Source: a bacterium (GTDB lineage Bacteria > Verrucomicrobiota > Verrucomicrobiia > Limisphaerales > UBA11358). From it: 33,133 nucleotides of DNA. Under the pieces are notes generated by a model. That model saw only the letters and a program-made list of their open reading frames with translations, ran no database searches and was not told where the DNA came from. Numbering within the stretch: position 1 is the first letter of the stretch; every line of letters starts with the position of its first letter. The DNA lies in the NCBI GenBank assembly GCA_021780905.1, contig JAJXXW010000033.1, positions 1 through 33,133 on the forward strand. The letters are read 5' to 3'. Positions 16,308 through 25,700 of the stretch are shown here, one piece after another. The position numbers were made by a program, and so were the translations under genes.

Positions 16308-16607
16308 ATGACTGTGATCGTCGCCAACGACACGCCGCCAGCCATCCGTGGAATACTCAAACGCTGGTTCGTTGAGCCCAAGCCAAATGTCTTCGTCGGC
16401 ACCGTCAATCGCCGCACCCGGGATAAAGTTTTGGAATACGTCAAACGCAACGCGGCGGATATGAGCCTGCTCATCCTCACCAGTGAACCCAATTGTCAGG
16501 GCTTCAAAATTGAGCGCTGGGGCCAACCTGACCGTCGCGACACCGAAATCAGCGGCCTCTGGCTGGTCGCCGAACAGTGGGTAGATACCGAAAATCAGCC
16601 CTTCTAA
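16308..16607 (+). CDS. cas2: CRISPR adaptation protein Cas2e
   Basis: A 99-residue type I-E Cas2, the central dimer of the Cas1-Cas2 integrase. Recognisable parts are MTVIVANDTPPAIRGILKRW, then VFVGTVNRRTRDKVLEYV, and GFKIERWGQPDRRDTEISGL, the conserved end of the core domain. In I-E systems Cas2 is mainly structural. Last gene of the operon; the first CRISPR repeat starts only 48 bp after its stop. Confidence 0.93.
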   Translation: MTVIVANDTPPAIRGILKRWFVEPKPNVFVGTVNRRTRDKVLEYVKRNAADMSLLILTSEPNCQGFKIERWGQPDRRDTEISGLWLVAEQWVDTENQPF

Positions 16608-16655
16608 AATCCCTTTCAGTCAAAATTTATCGCTGTATCCTCTTTAGAAAGCAGG
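16608..16655 (+). promoter_or_regulatory. CRISPR leader (48 bp)
   Basis: A/T-rich 48 bp between cas2 and the first repeat, including CAGTCAAAATTTATCGC. It is the only place a leader can be, and cas1-cas2 lie on the same side, so new spacers should enter here. The TCAAAATTTA core resembles an IHF-type site loosely but does not match the consensus. The array promoter may lie within cas2. Confidence 0.5.
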
Positions 16656-19297
16656 GTTTTCCCCACACGCGTGGGGATGGTCCGTCAACAATCGTCGGCG
16701 CGGTGCAAACCCAATCGTTTTCCCCACACGCGTGGGGATGGTCCGTGGAATCTGCCGCAACTGCCGTTGCCGGGCGCGTTTTCCCCACACGCGTGGGGAT
16801 GGTCCGGCGCACTGGTGAAGTGCAAGGCCGAATGGTTGGTTTTCCCCACACGCGTGGGGATGGTCCGGTGTTGATGGTGATCCGGACGGCTGCATCCGTG
16901 TTTTCCCCACACGCGTGGGGATGGTCCGAAACGTGTTTTTCCAAACTATCCGCGCAGCTTGTTTTCCCCACACGCGTGGGGATGGTCCGAAATACAACAG
17001 CCTCCAGCTTACCGAGCTTCAGTTTTCCCCACACGCGTGGGGATGGTCCGACGGAATGAAAATCGACAAAGTTGAGTCTGGAGTTTTCCCCACACGCGTG
17101 GGGATGGTCCGTCACCCAGATTTTTCATGGTTTTGCGGACGGCGTTTTCCCCACACGCGTGGGGATGGTCCGTGAGCGCGATCATTTTTCAGCCACAGAT
17201 TCACGTTTTCCCCACACGCGTGGGGATGGTCCGCAGGTCAACGGCGCGAACGCGAGCAGCGAGCTGTTTTCCCCACACGCGTGGGGATGGTCCGGTGTTA
17301 ATGGTGAGTTTCTTTTTCAACGCCAGGTTTTCCCCACACGCGTGGGGATGGTCCGCCAGTTCCCGGAGCCAGCGTTTGTTTGAGTCAGTTTTCCCCACAC
17401 GCGTGGGGATGGTCCGCCATGAGCTATAAAATCCGCCAGCCTTCCTCGGTTTTCCCCACACGCGTGGGGATGGTCCGAAGTTCTGGTTGGCATCTGGACT
17501 CGTGGACATGTTTTCCCCACACGCGTGGGGATGGTCCGCACCAGCGCGACGGGGTCTTCGTGCAAAGTCAGTTTTCCCCACACGCGTGGGGATGGTCCGC
17601 CACTCCAGAACCTGCTGCTGCATCTCGGTTTGTTTTCCCCACACGCGTGGGGATGGTCCGCTCTGGTAGGGACTGTCGTTGTAAGTTTGTTTGTTTTCCC
17701 CACACGCGTGGGGATGGTCCGTCATCGCGCCGAATCCGGCCACGGCGCGGAGCGTTTTCCCCACACGCGTGGGGATGGTCCGCAGGGTTGTGCCCGCCGC
17801 GCGCAGGATGGGTTGTTTTCCCCACACGCGTGGGGATGGTCCGATTGCCGGCCATCGCCCCCCGGCAGATGTTCTGTTTTCCCCACACGCGTGGGGATGG
17901 TCCGATGTAATAAGTGCGGTGATCCACCAGCAACAGGTTTTCCCCACACGCGTGGGGATGGTCCGGTTTTAACGGGCATTCGCGAAACGCATTATGTGTT
18001 TTCCCCACACGCGTGGGGATGGTCCGCAACAATGTGGTGAGCGTGACCGCCAGCAACGGTTTTCCCCACACGCGTGGGGATGGTCCGGCCCCGCGTGGGG
18101 TTTCAGCAACCGATTCAATGTTTTCCCCACACGCGTGGGGATGGTCCGTCGGCCAGCCGACCGGCGGCGGCAAAAAGTAGTTTTCCCCACACGCGTGGGG
18201 ATGGTCCGCCAGCGCCGCCGCAGATGCGCTGGCGCAGCAAGTTTTCCCCACACGCGTGGGGATGGTCCGGACATCCGCCAGTTATCCGAGGTGCCCGTGC
18301 GGTTTTCCCCACACGCGTGGGGATGGTCCGTCGGCGGCGGAGAAATTCGCCGCCGACATTTCGTTTTCCCCACACGCGTGGGGATGGTCCGCACTACGTT
18401 GACAACGGGCGAGGAAGGCTGGCGTTTTCCCCACACGCGTGGGGATGGTCCGCACGCCGTCAATGGCTTCATACGCGAGCTTGTGTTTTCCCCACACGCG
18501 TGGGGATGGTCCGCTGATTTGTCAGCGCGGAATAGGTCGTCGCCCGTTTTCCCCACACGCGTGGGGATGGTCCGATGGTCTCGCCCTATTCCCAGTCCGC
18601 CTGGGTGTTTTCCCCACACGCGTGGGGATGGTCCGTGGGTCCTATCTCGGTAAAATCCGCTGGTGGAGTTTTCCCCACACGCGTGGGGATGGTCCGTCAT
18701 CCGGTTGCATCCCACCGGCGGCGCGGCTGTTTTCCCCACACGCGTGGGGATGGTCCGCTCCGTAGGCAGTAAAAGTATCCGGCACTTCAGTTTTCCCCAC
18801 ACGCGTGGGGATGGTCCGCACAGCGGAGCAAATGACGCGCTTCGTCTTGCGTTTTCCCCACACGCGTGGGGATGGTCCGATTTACAACAACGTGCTGGCG
18901 ACGCAGGGGCAGTTTTCCCCACACGCGTGGGGATGGTCCGAAATACAAGCAATAATCACAACCCGGCGCGTTGTTTTCCCCACACGCGTGGGGATGGTCC
19001 GCAGGTCAACGGCGCGAACGCGAGCAGCGAGCTGTTTTCCCCACACGCGTGGGGATGGTCCGAAATACAAGCAATAATCACAACCCGGCGCGTTGTTTTC
19101 CCCACACGCGTGGGGATGGTCCGCGCCCATCGGCCAGAGCGCCCAGAGCGCCGCCGTTTTCCCCACACGCGTGGGGATGGTCCGTCGGCGTGTCCACGAC
19201 GACCCGGCACTTTTGCAGTTTTCCCCACACGCGTGGGGATGGTCCGAAGTTCGGCGTGGTGTTCGTCTGCCATGCCATGTTTTCCCCACACGCGTGG
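16656..19297 (+). CRISPR. Type I-E CRISPR array, 43 intact repeats + 1 truncated, 43 spacers
   Basis: The repeat is 29 bp: GTTTTCCCCACACGCG then TGGGGATGGTCCG. CCCCAC/GTGGGG forms a 6-bp stem with a 4-nt loop, and ATGGTCCG would be the 8-nt 5' handle. Starts run 16656, 16717, 16778 and so on every 61 bp. All 43 intact repeats look identical. Spacers are 32 nt except number 25 (31 nt, 18149-18179) and number 42 (33 nt, 19185-19217). Spacer 10 (17234-17265) is identical to 39 (19002-19033), and spacer 38 (18941-18972) to 40 (19063-19094). The 44th repeat (19279-19297) stops after 19 nt. Apparent reading frames with [16 protein letters not shown] peptides are translated repeats, not genes. Confidence 0.98.
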
Positions 19298-19300
19298 CCG

Positions 19301-20611
19301 TTAATCAAACAGGGTTGGCTGCATGGGCTTCACCGGGCCAGCCGCGCCCCACAGCTTTGCAATCATTTCCCGCTGCGGCGTGAACGGACATTTCGACTTC
19401 GGCTGCTTTTGGGATTCGTCAATGTGCCGGAGCGCGAATTGCGCGCCGGTCATCAGCGCCGTTTTGCCAAGCTGCTGATTCAACTGGTGCGTCGCATCGT
19501 CCAGCGCGCCCCAGCGTTCCTCGTGCGTCCGGCCCCAGAGTGTCGGGTGCGTGTCCAGCCGTTCCAGATTATACATCGCAATCCGAATCTGCCGCACCGG
19601 CAACCGTTGGCCGGCCATGATGCCGCGGAACATTTGCTCCAACACCTCGTTGATGACGGAATTAAGAAATTGCGGATGCTTGAAACGGTGGCTGGTGCCG
19701 ACTTCGGTAAAATTCGTGAACCGGACGGCCACGCTAAATTCCCGCGCCTGCATCTGCTCCCGCCGCAACTGGCCCGTCAGCCGCGTGGATTCGCTCAACA
19801 TGAAGGTCAGCGCCGCCTCGTAATCGGGTTCGTCCTGCGGGAGCGTGGTGCTGCTGGAAATCGTCGTCCGGTCTTTGATCTCCAAAACCAGCGGCTCATT
19901 CCATTGCCCGTTGGCAAACAGCCAGAGCTGTTGCCCCCAAATGCCGAATTTCTGCTTGAGCAGCATGGACGGCAATTTCGCCACCTGGCCGAACGTCAGC
20001 GCGCCCAGCGCTTGGATGGACCGTTCCCGGTTCTTGCCGATGCCCGACATTTCCGACACCGGCCGGTCATTCAGAAAATCTTTTTCCCGACCGGCTGGGA
20101 CTTCAAGAAAGCCGACCCCTTTGGCGGCGTCAGTCGCGAGCTTGGCGAGCTTGGCGGAGTTCGCGAGGCCGGCCGTGACCGGCAGCCGGGTCTCTTTCCA
20201 GATCCGTTGCCGGATACCTTGGACATAATCCGTCGGCGTGGTGTTGCGCCAGATATGCTCGTCAAAACTGGTCAAATCCAGAAACCCCTCGTCAATCGAA
20301 TACGGCACCAGCGTCGGCGCGTATTGCTCCAGGATCAAAAACATCTGGCGCGACAACTCGCGGTAGGCGTCGTAATGCGGGCGGCACAAGACGCCGCTGG
20401 GGCAAAGCCGTTTCGCCTCGAAACAGGCCGTGCCGGTCTTAATGCCGTATTTCTTCGCCTGCCGGTTCGCCGCAATCACGATGCCGTCCCCGCGCCGGCC
20501 ACCGCCGACCCACACCGGACGCCCCTCCAGCTTGGGATCGAGCGCGATTTCGCAACTGGCGAAGAACGAATCTCCGTCAATGTGCAAAATGCGGTTGTGG
20601 CGGGCGCTCAT
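19301..20611 (-). CDS. dinB: Y-family DNA polymerase (DinB/Pol IV type)
   Basis: A translesion polymerase that copies past damaged bases at low fidelity. With the ATG at 20611 it has 436 residues. Catalytic residues are visible: D12 in [12 protein letters not shown] and D107-E108 in [11 protein letters not shown]. The fingers/palm part is followed by a helix-hairpin-helix-like thumb ([20 protein letters not shown]) and a little-finger domain from about 235 on. The last residues, QPTLFD, fit a beta-clamp-binding motif. The frame is open far upstream of 20611 but that part reads repeat DNA. Its stop lies three bases from the truncated last CRISPR repeat, so the array was fused to the end of this gene. 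Polymerases of this type are common island cargo. Confidence 0.88.
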   Translation of the reverse strand: MSARHNRILHIDGDSFFASCEIALDPKLEGRPVWVGGGRRGDGIVIAANRQAKKYGIKTGTACFEAKRLCPSGVLCRPHYDAYRELSRQMFLILEQYAPTLVPYSIDEGFLDLTSFDEHIWRNTTPTDYVQGIRQRIWKETRLPVTAGLANSAKLAKLATDAAKGVGFLEVPAGREKDFLNDRPVSEMSGIGKNRERSIQALGALTFGQVAKLPSMLLKQKFGIWGQQLWLFANGQWNEPLVLEIKDRTTISSSTTLPQDEPDYEAALTFMLSESTRLTGQLRREQMQAREFSVAVRFTNFTEVGTSHRFKHPQFLNSVINEVLEQMFRGIMAGQRLPVRQIRIAMYNLERLDTHPTLWGRTHEERWGALDDATHQLNQQLGKTALMTGAQFALRHIDESQKQPKSKCPFTPQREMIAKLWGAAGPVKPMQPTLFD

Positions 20612-21051
20612 TGGGTGCGGGCCGCACGGGCCAGCCCGACACGCTACCGCATCGTCCGCTGGCGTCCATTCCGAGTTGTTCACAGGCCGCCAGATTAACC
20701 CACGCCCTGGACAACGGCTGTCCACCCGAAAATGATTCCTTCTCGCCTGTGCGGCTCGCACGGTTCGTCTTGTCCCGGCAGCCGGGTGGCACATTGGCCC
20801 GTGGCGCTGCCACCGCCTCGCCTGTCCCTTTCGGCGCCCCACCGAAAGTTTCCCCGGCTCCGCTGGGTCCCTCGCCCACGGGAGTGGGAGATTCCCTTCT
20901 CCGCGCTGGGGAGAAGGTGGCGAAGCCGGATGAGGTGTCCCCCCGCAGGCCGGGTGAGGGAAGTGGGGGTAAAACATTTTATGGCGGAGAGGATCGGGGT
21001 GAGGTGCCAAAACCCGCCGCCTCGCGCGGCACGCCGGCCCGGCGCAGCCGG
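20612..21051. other. Gene-free stretch between integrase and polymerase
   Basis: No gene recognised. It contains copy D of the dispersed repeat (20870-21006) and CG-rich repeat-like DNA around 20760-20860. The promoter of the minus-strand polymerase must lie here, but no convincing -35/-10 pair was found. Confidence 0.5.
20870..21006 (+). repeat. Dispersed repeat, copy D (three partial units)
   Basis: CCTCGCCCACGGGAGTGGGA, then CTCCGCGCTGGGGAGAAGGT, then GGCGAAGCCGGATGAGGTG, then GCAGGCCGGGTGAGGGAAG and finally GATCGGGGTGAGGTG. It matches copies at 5491-5535 and 7491-7545 and includes at least three units in tandem. Confidence 0.65.
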
Positions 21052-22215
21052 TTAATTAAATACGTCCGGCAGCTTGTTCGCCGCCTGCCGCAGGGTTTCC
21101 GTCGGAATGTGCGTGTAATGCATGGACACCGTCGGTGAATCGTGCCCGATGAATTCCCGCGCCACCGCGTCCGACACCCCGGCGGACTTGAGCAGCGTGG
21201 TCGCCGTGTGCCGCAGCGAGTGAAAGCTGATTTCATTCTGTTCGCGAGCGGCGTTGCGGCCTTTCCCGTTCTCGGTTTTGTGATGGCTCCGTTTGGTGGC
21301 GTAGCCGGCATCCACCAGAATCTTGTGGAACTGGTTGCTCAGACTCCCCGCGCGGCCTTGCCGCTGCACAATGCCGTGGGCGCGGGGGAACAGCGGCGCG
21401 GCGGGATCGTCGCCGGCCGGAAGGTTTTCCACAAATTTGAGCAGCGGCCCGACGAGCGGCAAAATCTGCCGCCGGCCCGTCTTGCCGGTGGTGAGCCGGA
21501 TTTCTTCGCGGGACCGGTCAATATGCTGCCAGGTCAACGACGCAATGTCGCCCAGCCGCTGGCCGGTGTAGAGGCCGAACAGAATCATGCCGCGCCATTC
21601 ATCATCCGCTTTTTCCAAGATGCGTTTCAATTCCGGCAGGGTGAACGGACGGCGTTCAAGGGCATCCTTTTTGCGTTTCAAGATCATCACGCGCTCGGCG
21701 GGATTATCGTCCATCAAACCTTCGCGGCGGGCGGTGGCAAACACTGAGCGGAGAATCTTCAACATCAGGTTGGCCGTGCCCACGGACAGCCGTTGGGCGG
21801 CGGCATCCCGGAAACCGGCCACATCCGACGCCGTGATCTTCTTGATATCCGCGCCGGCCTTGTGCTTGATGTGTTCGAGGAATTGGGTGACGACGCCGGT
21901 ATAGCGTTCATGCGTGCCCTCGTCGGCCTCCAGCGCTTTGCGGTCGAGCCAGACCTTCAGGAAAGCGCGGGTGGAGGCATTGGGCAAAACTTCGGTATTG
22001 GCGAGTGAGTAAATGTCGGCGATGACCTTCCGGGCGCGCGCTTCCACAAAGCGACCGGCACCGGCTTCGCGGGCGGCGTCCTCATATTTGAGGGCGATGG
22101 TCAGCGCCTTGCGCCGGTCGGCGGTGCCGGTGGAGCGTTGCGTGCGTCGGCCATCCGGCAGGGTGTAGCACGCGAACCAGAACGGTGAGCGATCTTTTTT
22201 GCGGAGCGATGCCAT
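21052..22215 (-). CDS. int: Tyrosine recombinase / phage-type integrase
   Basis: A 387-residue site-specific recombinase that would insert and excise an island at an att site. The N-terminal ~65 residues (MASLRKKDRSPFWFACYTLP, then DGRRTQRSTGT) form the arm-binding part, residues 80-175 the SAM-like core-binding domain, and 190-375 the catalytic domain. The full active-site set is present: R220 (TGQRLGD), K245 (TGKTGR), H332 and R335 (FHSLRHT), H358 (GHDS) and Y367 (MHYTH). It should be active. ATG at 22215. The tRNA-Ser 3' fragment about 120 bp upstream of its start is the likely att site, so the integrase belongs to an island lying to the left. Confidence 0.93.
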   Translation of the reverse strand: MASLRKKDRSPFWFACYTLPDGRRTQRSTGTADRRKALTIALKYEDAAREAGAGRFVEARARKVIADIYSLANTEVLPNASTRAFLKVWLDRKALEADEGTHERYTGVVTQFLEHIKHKAGADIKKITASDVAGFRDAAAQRLSVGTANLMLKILRSVFATARREGLMDDNPAERVMILKRKKDALERRPFTLPELKRILEKADDEWRGMILFGLYTGQRLGDIASLTWQHIDRSREEIRLTTGKTGRRQILPLVGPLLKFVENLPAGDDPAAPLFPRAHGIVQRQGRAGSLSNQFHKILVDAGYATKRSHHKTENGKGRNAAREQNEISFHSLRHTATTLLKSAGVSDAVAREFIGHDSPTVSMHYTHIPTETLRQAANKLPDVFN

Positions 22216-22315
22216 AAAAAATGCCTTTAGTTAATGCTTTAGTGGCAACAATAATGGCAACATTTGCGGGTGTCAGCAAGTTTTTAGGTGTCAAAAAGCC
22301 AGCAAAAAAGCATAT

Positions 22316-22559
22316 TTACAAGGCGGAGTCGAACCGGGGGTTCGAATCCCCCTCTCTCCGCCACTTTTCTTTTGGCGAAATTTCGCGCTGACGCGCGTGC
22401 GTAGTCAGGGAGTCGGAATCGAATTCGGCCAATAGATTCCACGGCTTTTGGAACTCCACCGCCAACGATTTCTTCGCCATCTGAAAGTTCAAACCGATTT
22501 TTTGAGAAAATCGCGCTTCTGTTCTGAATTTACTTCGGCGAGCAAATAAGTGGCTTGTC
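22316..22559 (-). pseudogene. C-terminal remnant of a recombinase-like gene reading through the att site
   Basis: On the minus strand a frame is open from the MITE edge (22559) down to a TAA at 22316-22318. It reads FARRSKFRTEARFSQKIGLN, then FQMAKKSLAVEFQKPWNLLA, then EF, and ends in a stretch read from the reverse of the tRNA fragment (WRREGDSNPRFDSAL). Recombinase genes whose 3' end overlaps the att site give exactly this kind of tail. The peptide reminds me of serine-recombinase C-termini from this phylum, but I cannot confirm it. The 5' part is missing, cut by the MITE. Confidence 0.35.
22336..22363 (+). other. tRNA-Ser 3' fragment, probable att site
   Basis: GGGGGTTCGAATCCCCC is a perfect T arm, followed by TCTCTCC (3' acceptor strand), discriminator G and CCA. 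The acceptor needs a GGAGAGA 5' partner, which is not upstream, so only tRNA positions ~49-76 are present. GGAGAGA fits tRNA-Ser best. To its left, GGCGGAGTCGAACC (22322-22335) is an inverted echo of the fragment (GGTTCGA at 22339-22345, CTCCGCC at 22356-22362), possibly recombinase-binding arms. It lies 120 bp from the integrase start. The orientation fits the distal att copy of an island whose intact tRNA lies to the left. Confidence 0.75.
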
Positions 22560-22561
22560 TA

Positions 22562-22662
22562 GGGCATTCTCAAGAATCATGTAGCGATTTACTGCAAGAA
22601 ATACCCAATAGAAACCAACTTTTATTTGTAAAACCTCGCTACATCTTTTTCCGGGAATGCTC
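22562..22662. mobile_element. 101-bp MITE with TA flanks
   Basis: Terminal inverted repeats of about 30 bp: the left end reads GGGCATTCTCAAGAATCATG then TAGCGATTT, the right end as reverse complement reads GAGCATTCCCGGAAAAAGAT then GTAGCGAGG. TA flanks both ends (22560-22561 and 22663-22664), as for IS630/Tc1-type insertions. There is no coding capacity, so movement would need a transposase elsewhere. It interrupts the recombinase remnant. Confidence 0.6.
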
Positions 22663-22726
22663 TAGGCTCATTTATTAAGGCGATATGCATGGTTGGGCGC
22701 AACCAGTTTCTTTAGCCCAAAAAAAG

Positions 22727-22752
22727 CGGGCCGGGTCTTGCGACCCGGCCCG
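22727..22752 (-). terminator. Intrinsic terminator of the large secreted protein gene
   Basis: Perfect 10-bp stem GGGCCGGGTC / GACCCGGCCC with a TTGC loop, plus one more C-G pair. On the minus strand a run of seven T follows one base later. It lies 32 bp after the stop at 22785. Confidence 0.85.
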
Positions 22753-22784
22753 GTGCCGAAAACCTGTGGTCCCCAAACCGGCGA

Positions 22785-25700
22785 CTATTGTCCCATCAAC
22801 CGATAGAAGGCGCTTTGGTCCGATCCCTGCGGGATACCGATGCTGAAGGCACCGGGGGAGACCGCATTGGTCTGAATGGGCACCCAAGTAATGGGCGGCG
22901 TCAGACTCGTCGCCTTCTCCACGACAATATTACCGGCCACTGCCGCGTTGCCGCTGATCGTGAACTGACCGGCGACCGGGCCGGTGATGCCGGAGACGGT
23001 CGGCGCCGCGATGACATTGATAGATACATTGTCAATCGCATCCGCGTCGCCAGTCCCGGGAGTAGCGACGAAGGCGAGCGTGTGGGAACCCGCCGTGACG
23101 GAGAAGTTCGTGGAGGTATACGTGGTCCAACTAGTCGTGCTGGTTTGCGCCGACGTCAGCGAGTAGACGGGCTGGCCATCCATTTGAACGCTCAGGTCAC
23201 AGCTGCCGTAACCGGACCGCCCCACCACGGAGAAGGTGACATTATAAGTGCCGGCGGTGAAGTCTACCGCTTGCGAGACGGTGAGGGGGCCCTGACTGCC
23301 CTGAAGAAAGGCAGCCTGAACGCCGTCCGGCGCGGCCGGGCTGAACCAGGGACTGCCGTTGGCGCAGATTCCGGAGAAGAATGGGTTAAAGGACCAGCCG
23401 GCACCGGACGGACCACTTTGAAAGTTCCCAAGCCCGACGCTCGGAGTTTCGAAGCTGCCGTTGAAGACAACCCCCGAAGTCGGGGTGGCCGTCACAAGAT
23501 AGGTTTTGGTGCTGCCATCCTGGGCGGTGATCGTGTAGAGCTGCGGCGTGGTAAAATCCACGGCCACACCGGAAGCGGGCGAGCCCGAGGCAAAGGCTGA
23601 AACCGTGTAGCTCGGCGCGAGATTCGTCAAGGCGGCTGAGAGCGAGACCGGCCAATTAATATTGGTGCCGGTAATGACCGCGCCCGGGCCGAAGGTCAGA
23701 ATATCCTTGGCGGAGCTGGGGGCGCTGATGGTGACCGTCACGGTATAGACGTTCGTGACTGAAAGATCCCCGGAGACCACGGTGTAGGTCTGCGGAGTGG
23801 TGAAGTTCTCGGCGGTGCCGGAAGCCGGCGTGCACGAGGCATACGCTGAAATCGTGTAGGTGGGCGCGAGGGCCGTTACGGCCGTGCCGTAAGGCACGGT
23901 GAGACTGATGGTGAGATTGGTCTGATTGATCGTGGGAGCCGCCATACTCGGGAACGTAAAGCTTATGATGCTTGCCTGGATATGTGGTCCGACCGTCACC
24001 GTGCCGGTGCCGAGGAAGGCCGCGTTGGTATCGGCTGCGCCGGAGGTGGCGGAACCGTAGTTGCCATTGGGCATATTGATGCCGGCGATGGTCAGGGAGG
24101 TGATGGAATGGTCCCCGGTGTAATTCAGATTGACGGTGGCATTCGAACTGATGCTCAGCGCGCCGCTGCCCAAGGCGTTCACATCGTTACAACGCAACTG
24201 GCCACCTTGGACGGTGGTGGAACCAGCATAGCTATTGGATGAATTGAGCACCAAAGTGCCGGAACCCGCGTGGATCAGGCCACCCGGTCCGCTGACTTCG
24301 CCGGTGATCCCCATGCCAAACGGGCCGGAGATGGTGGAGTTGGTATTGAGAATCACGGATCCGGTCCAACTGCCCCCGAAGCCGTTAATCTCGGTCCACG
24401 TCCCGCCGTTCATGGTGAGCGTGCCCGAAAAATTGCCTCGGTTGCCCTGCAGCGTCGCCCCGCTTTGAACTGTGACGTTGGCAATGGTGCCAAACGCTCC
24501 AGGGTTCAGGATCGTGCCGGAATAAAGCGTCCCGGCATTGATGATCGTGCCGCCGGTATAGGTGTTGGTGCCGTAGACCGTAAGCGTCCCGACCCCGTTC
24601 TTGGTCAGGCTGCCTGCGCCCGAAATCACGCCGTAGAGATTAACCGCTCCGTAGCTGGAACCACCCACGGTCGTGTTGGCGTCCAAAGCCAGATTGTTGC
24701 TAATCGTGATTGTGGACGAACTGTTCTGACTGATAACCGGCAACTCGCTGCCGCTGTTGGTCAAGGCCAAGTCATTACCGGCGAGGGTCAGAACCGGCCC
24801 GTTGAAATTGAGCTGGTTCAACAGAAACCCGTTATTCAAATCGTTGGCGGCGGTGTAGGTGCCCGCCGCGCCGAAGTTGAGGATGTAATCCGCCTCTCCG
24901 TTGGTGGACGGAGCAATCGCTCCCAAGCCGGCATTGTTTGTCCAATTAGCAGCCGCGCTCCAGACGCCGGAGGTGCTATTGGTCCAGGTGAAAGCCGGCC
25001 CGAGCACAATGGCCGTCGCCAGATAGGCCTGGCTGGAGCCATCCTGAGCGGTGACGGTGTAGGTCTGCGGGTTCGTGAAGTTCAAGGAAGTGCCGGAAGC
25101 CGGCGTGCACGAGGCATAAGGTGAAATCGTGTAGGTGGGGGCCAGCGCCGCCACGGAGGTGCCATAAGGCAGCGTCCAGGTAATGTTCGTGCCGGCGATG
25201 ACGGCCCCGGGACCGAAGGTCAGCATGGCCTTGGCCGAGCTGATCGGCGCCACGGTCACCGTGACCAGATAGGTCTGGGTCGTGCTATCTTGGGCGGTGA
25301 CGGTGTAAGTTTGCGGGCTGGTGAAATTTTGGGTGGTGCCGGAGGCCGGACTGCAAGTGGCCAGCGCGGAACAGAGGTAGGTCGGTGAGAGGGCAGTTAT
25401 GTCAGTGGCGTAAGGCACAGTGATGGTGATGTTGGTGCCATTGATCGTCGCCGCACCCTGGCCCGGGAAATTGAACGTGAAGATGTCCTTGGAGGAAGTC
25501 TGTCCCGCCGTGACCAAGTATTGGACTTCGCCGGACGAAATCGGGTAATTGTAAACCCGCGCATCAAATAACAGTCCTGGAAAGAAGCTGCCGGGGGCAC
25601 CGCCGATATTGTTCTGGTTGGCACCCAGCATGAGGTGGTTGGTGATGCCGGCATAATTCACCAAATAAGGGATGCTCGTGGCATACCGCTGGAGCACGCC

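Noticed and set aside
16577..19304. Many overlapping open frames on both strands with [16 protein letters not shown] or TIPTRVGKT peptides
   Set aside because: They are translations of the CRISPR repeat; the 61-bp period passes through all frames without stops.
20612..21010. N-terminal extension of the Y-family polymerase
   Set aside because: It reads the dispersed repeat (HPDPLRH..., SPPSPQRGEG); polymerase homology starts at [14 protein letters not shown].
22320..22363. Complete tRNA gene
   Set aside because: Only the T arm and 3' acceptor strand are present; there is no D arm, anticodon arm or 5' acceptor strand.
22675..22887. 70-codon minus-strand frame over the terminator
   Set aside because: It overlaps the end of the large secreted protein in another frame and runs through its terminator.
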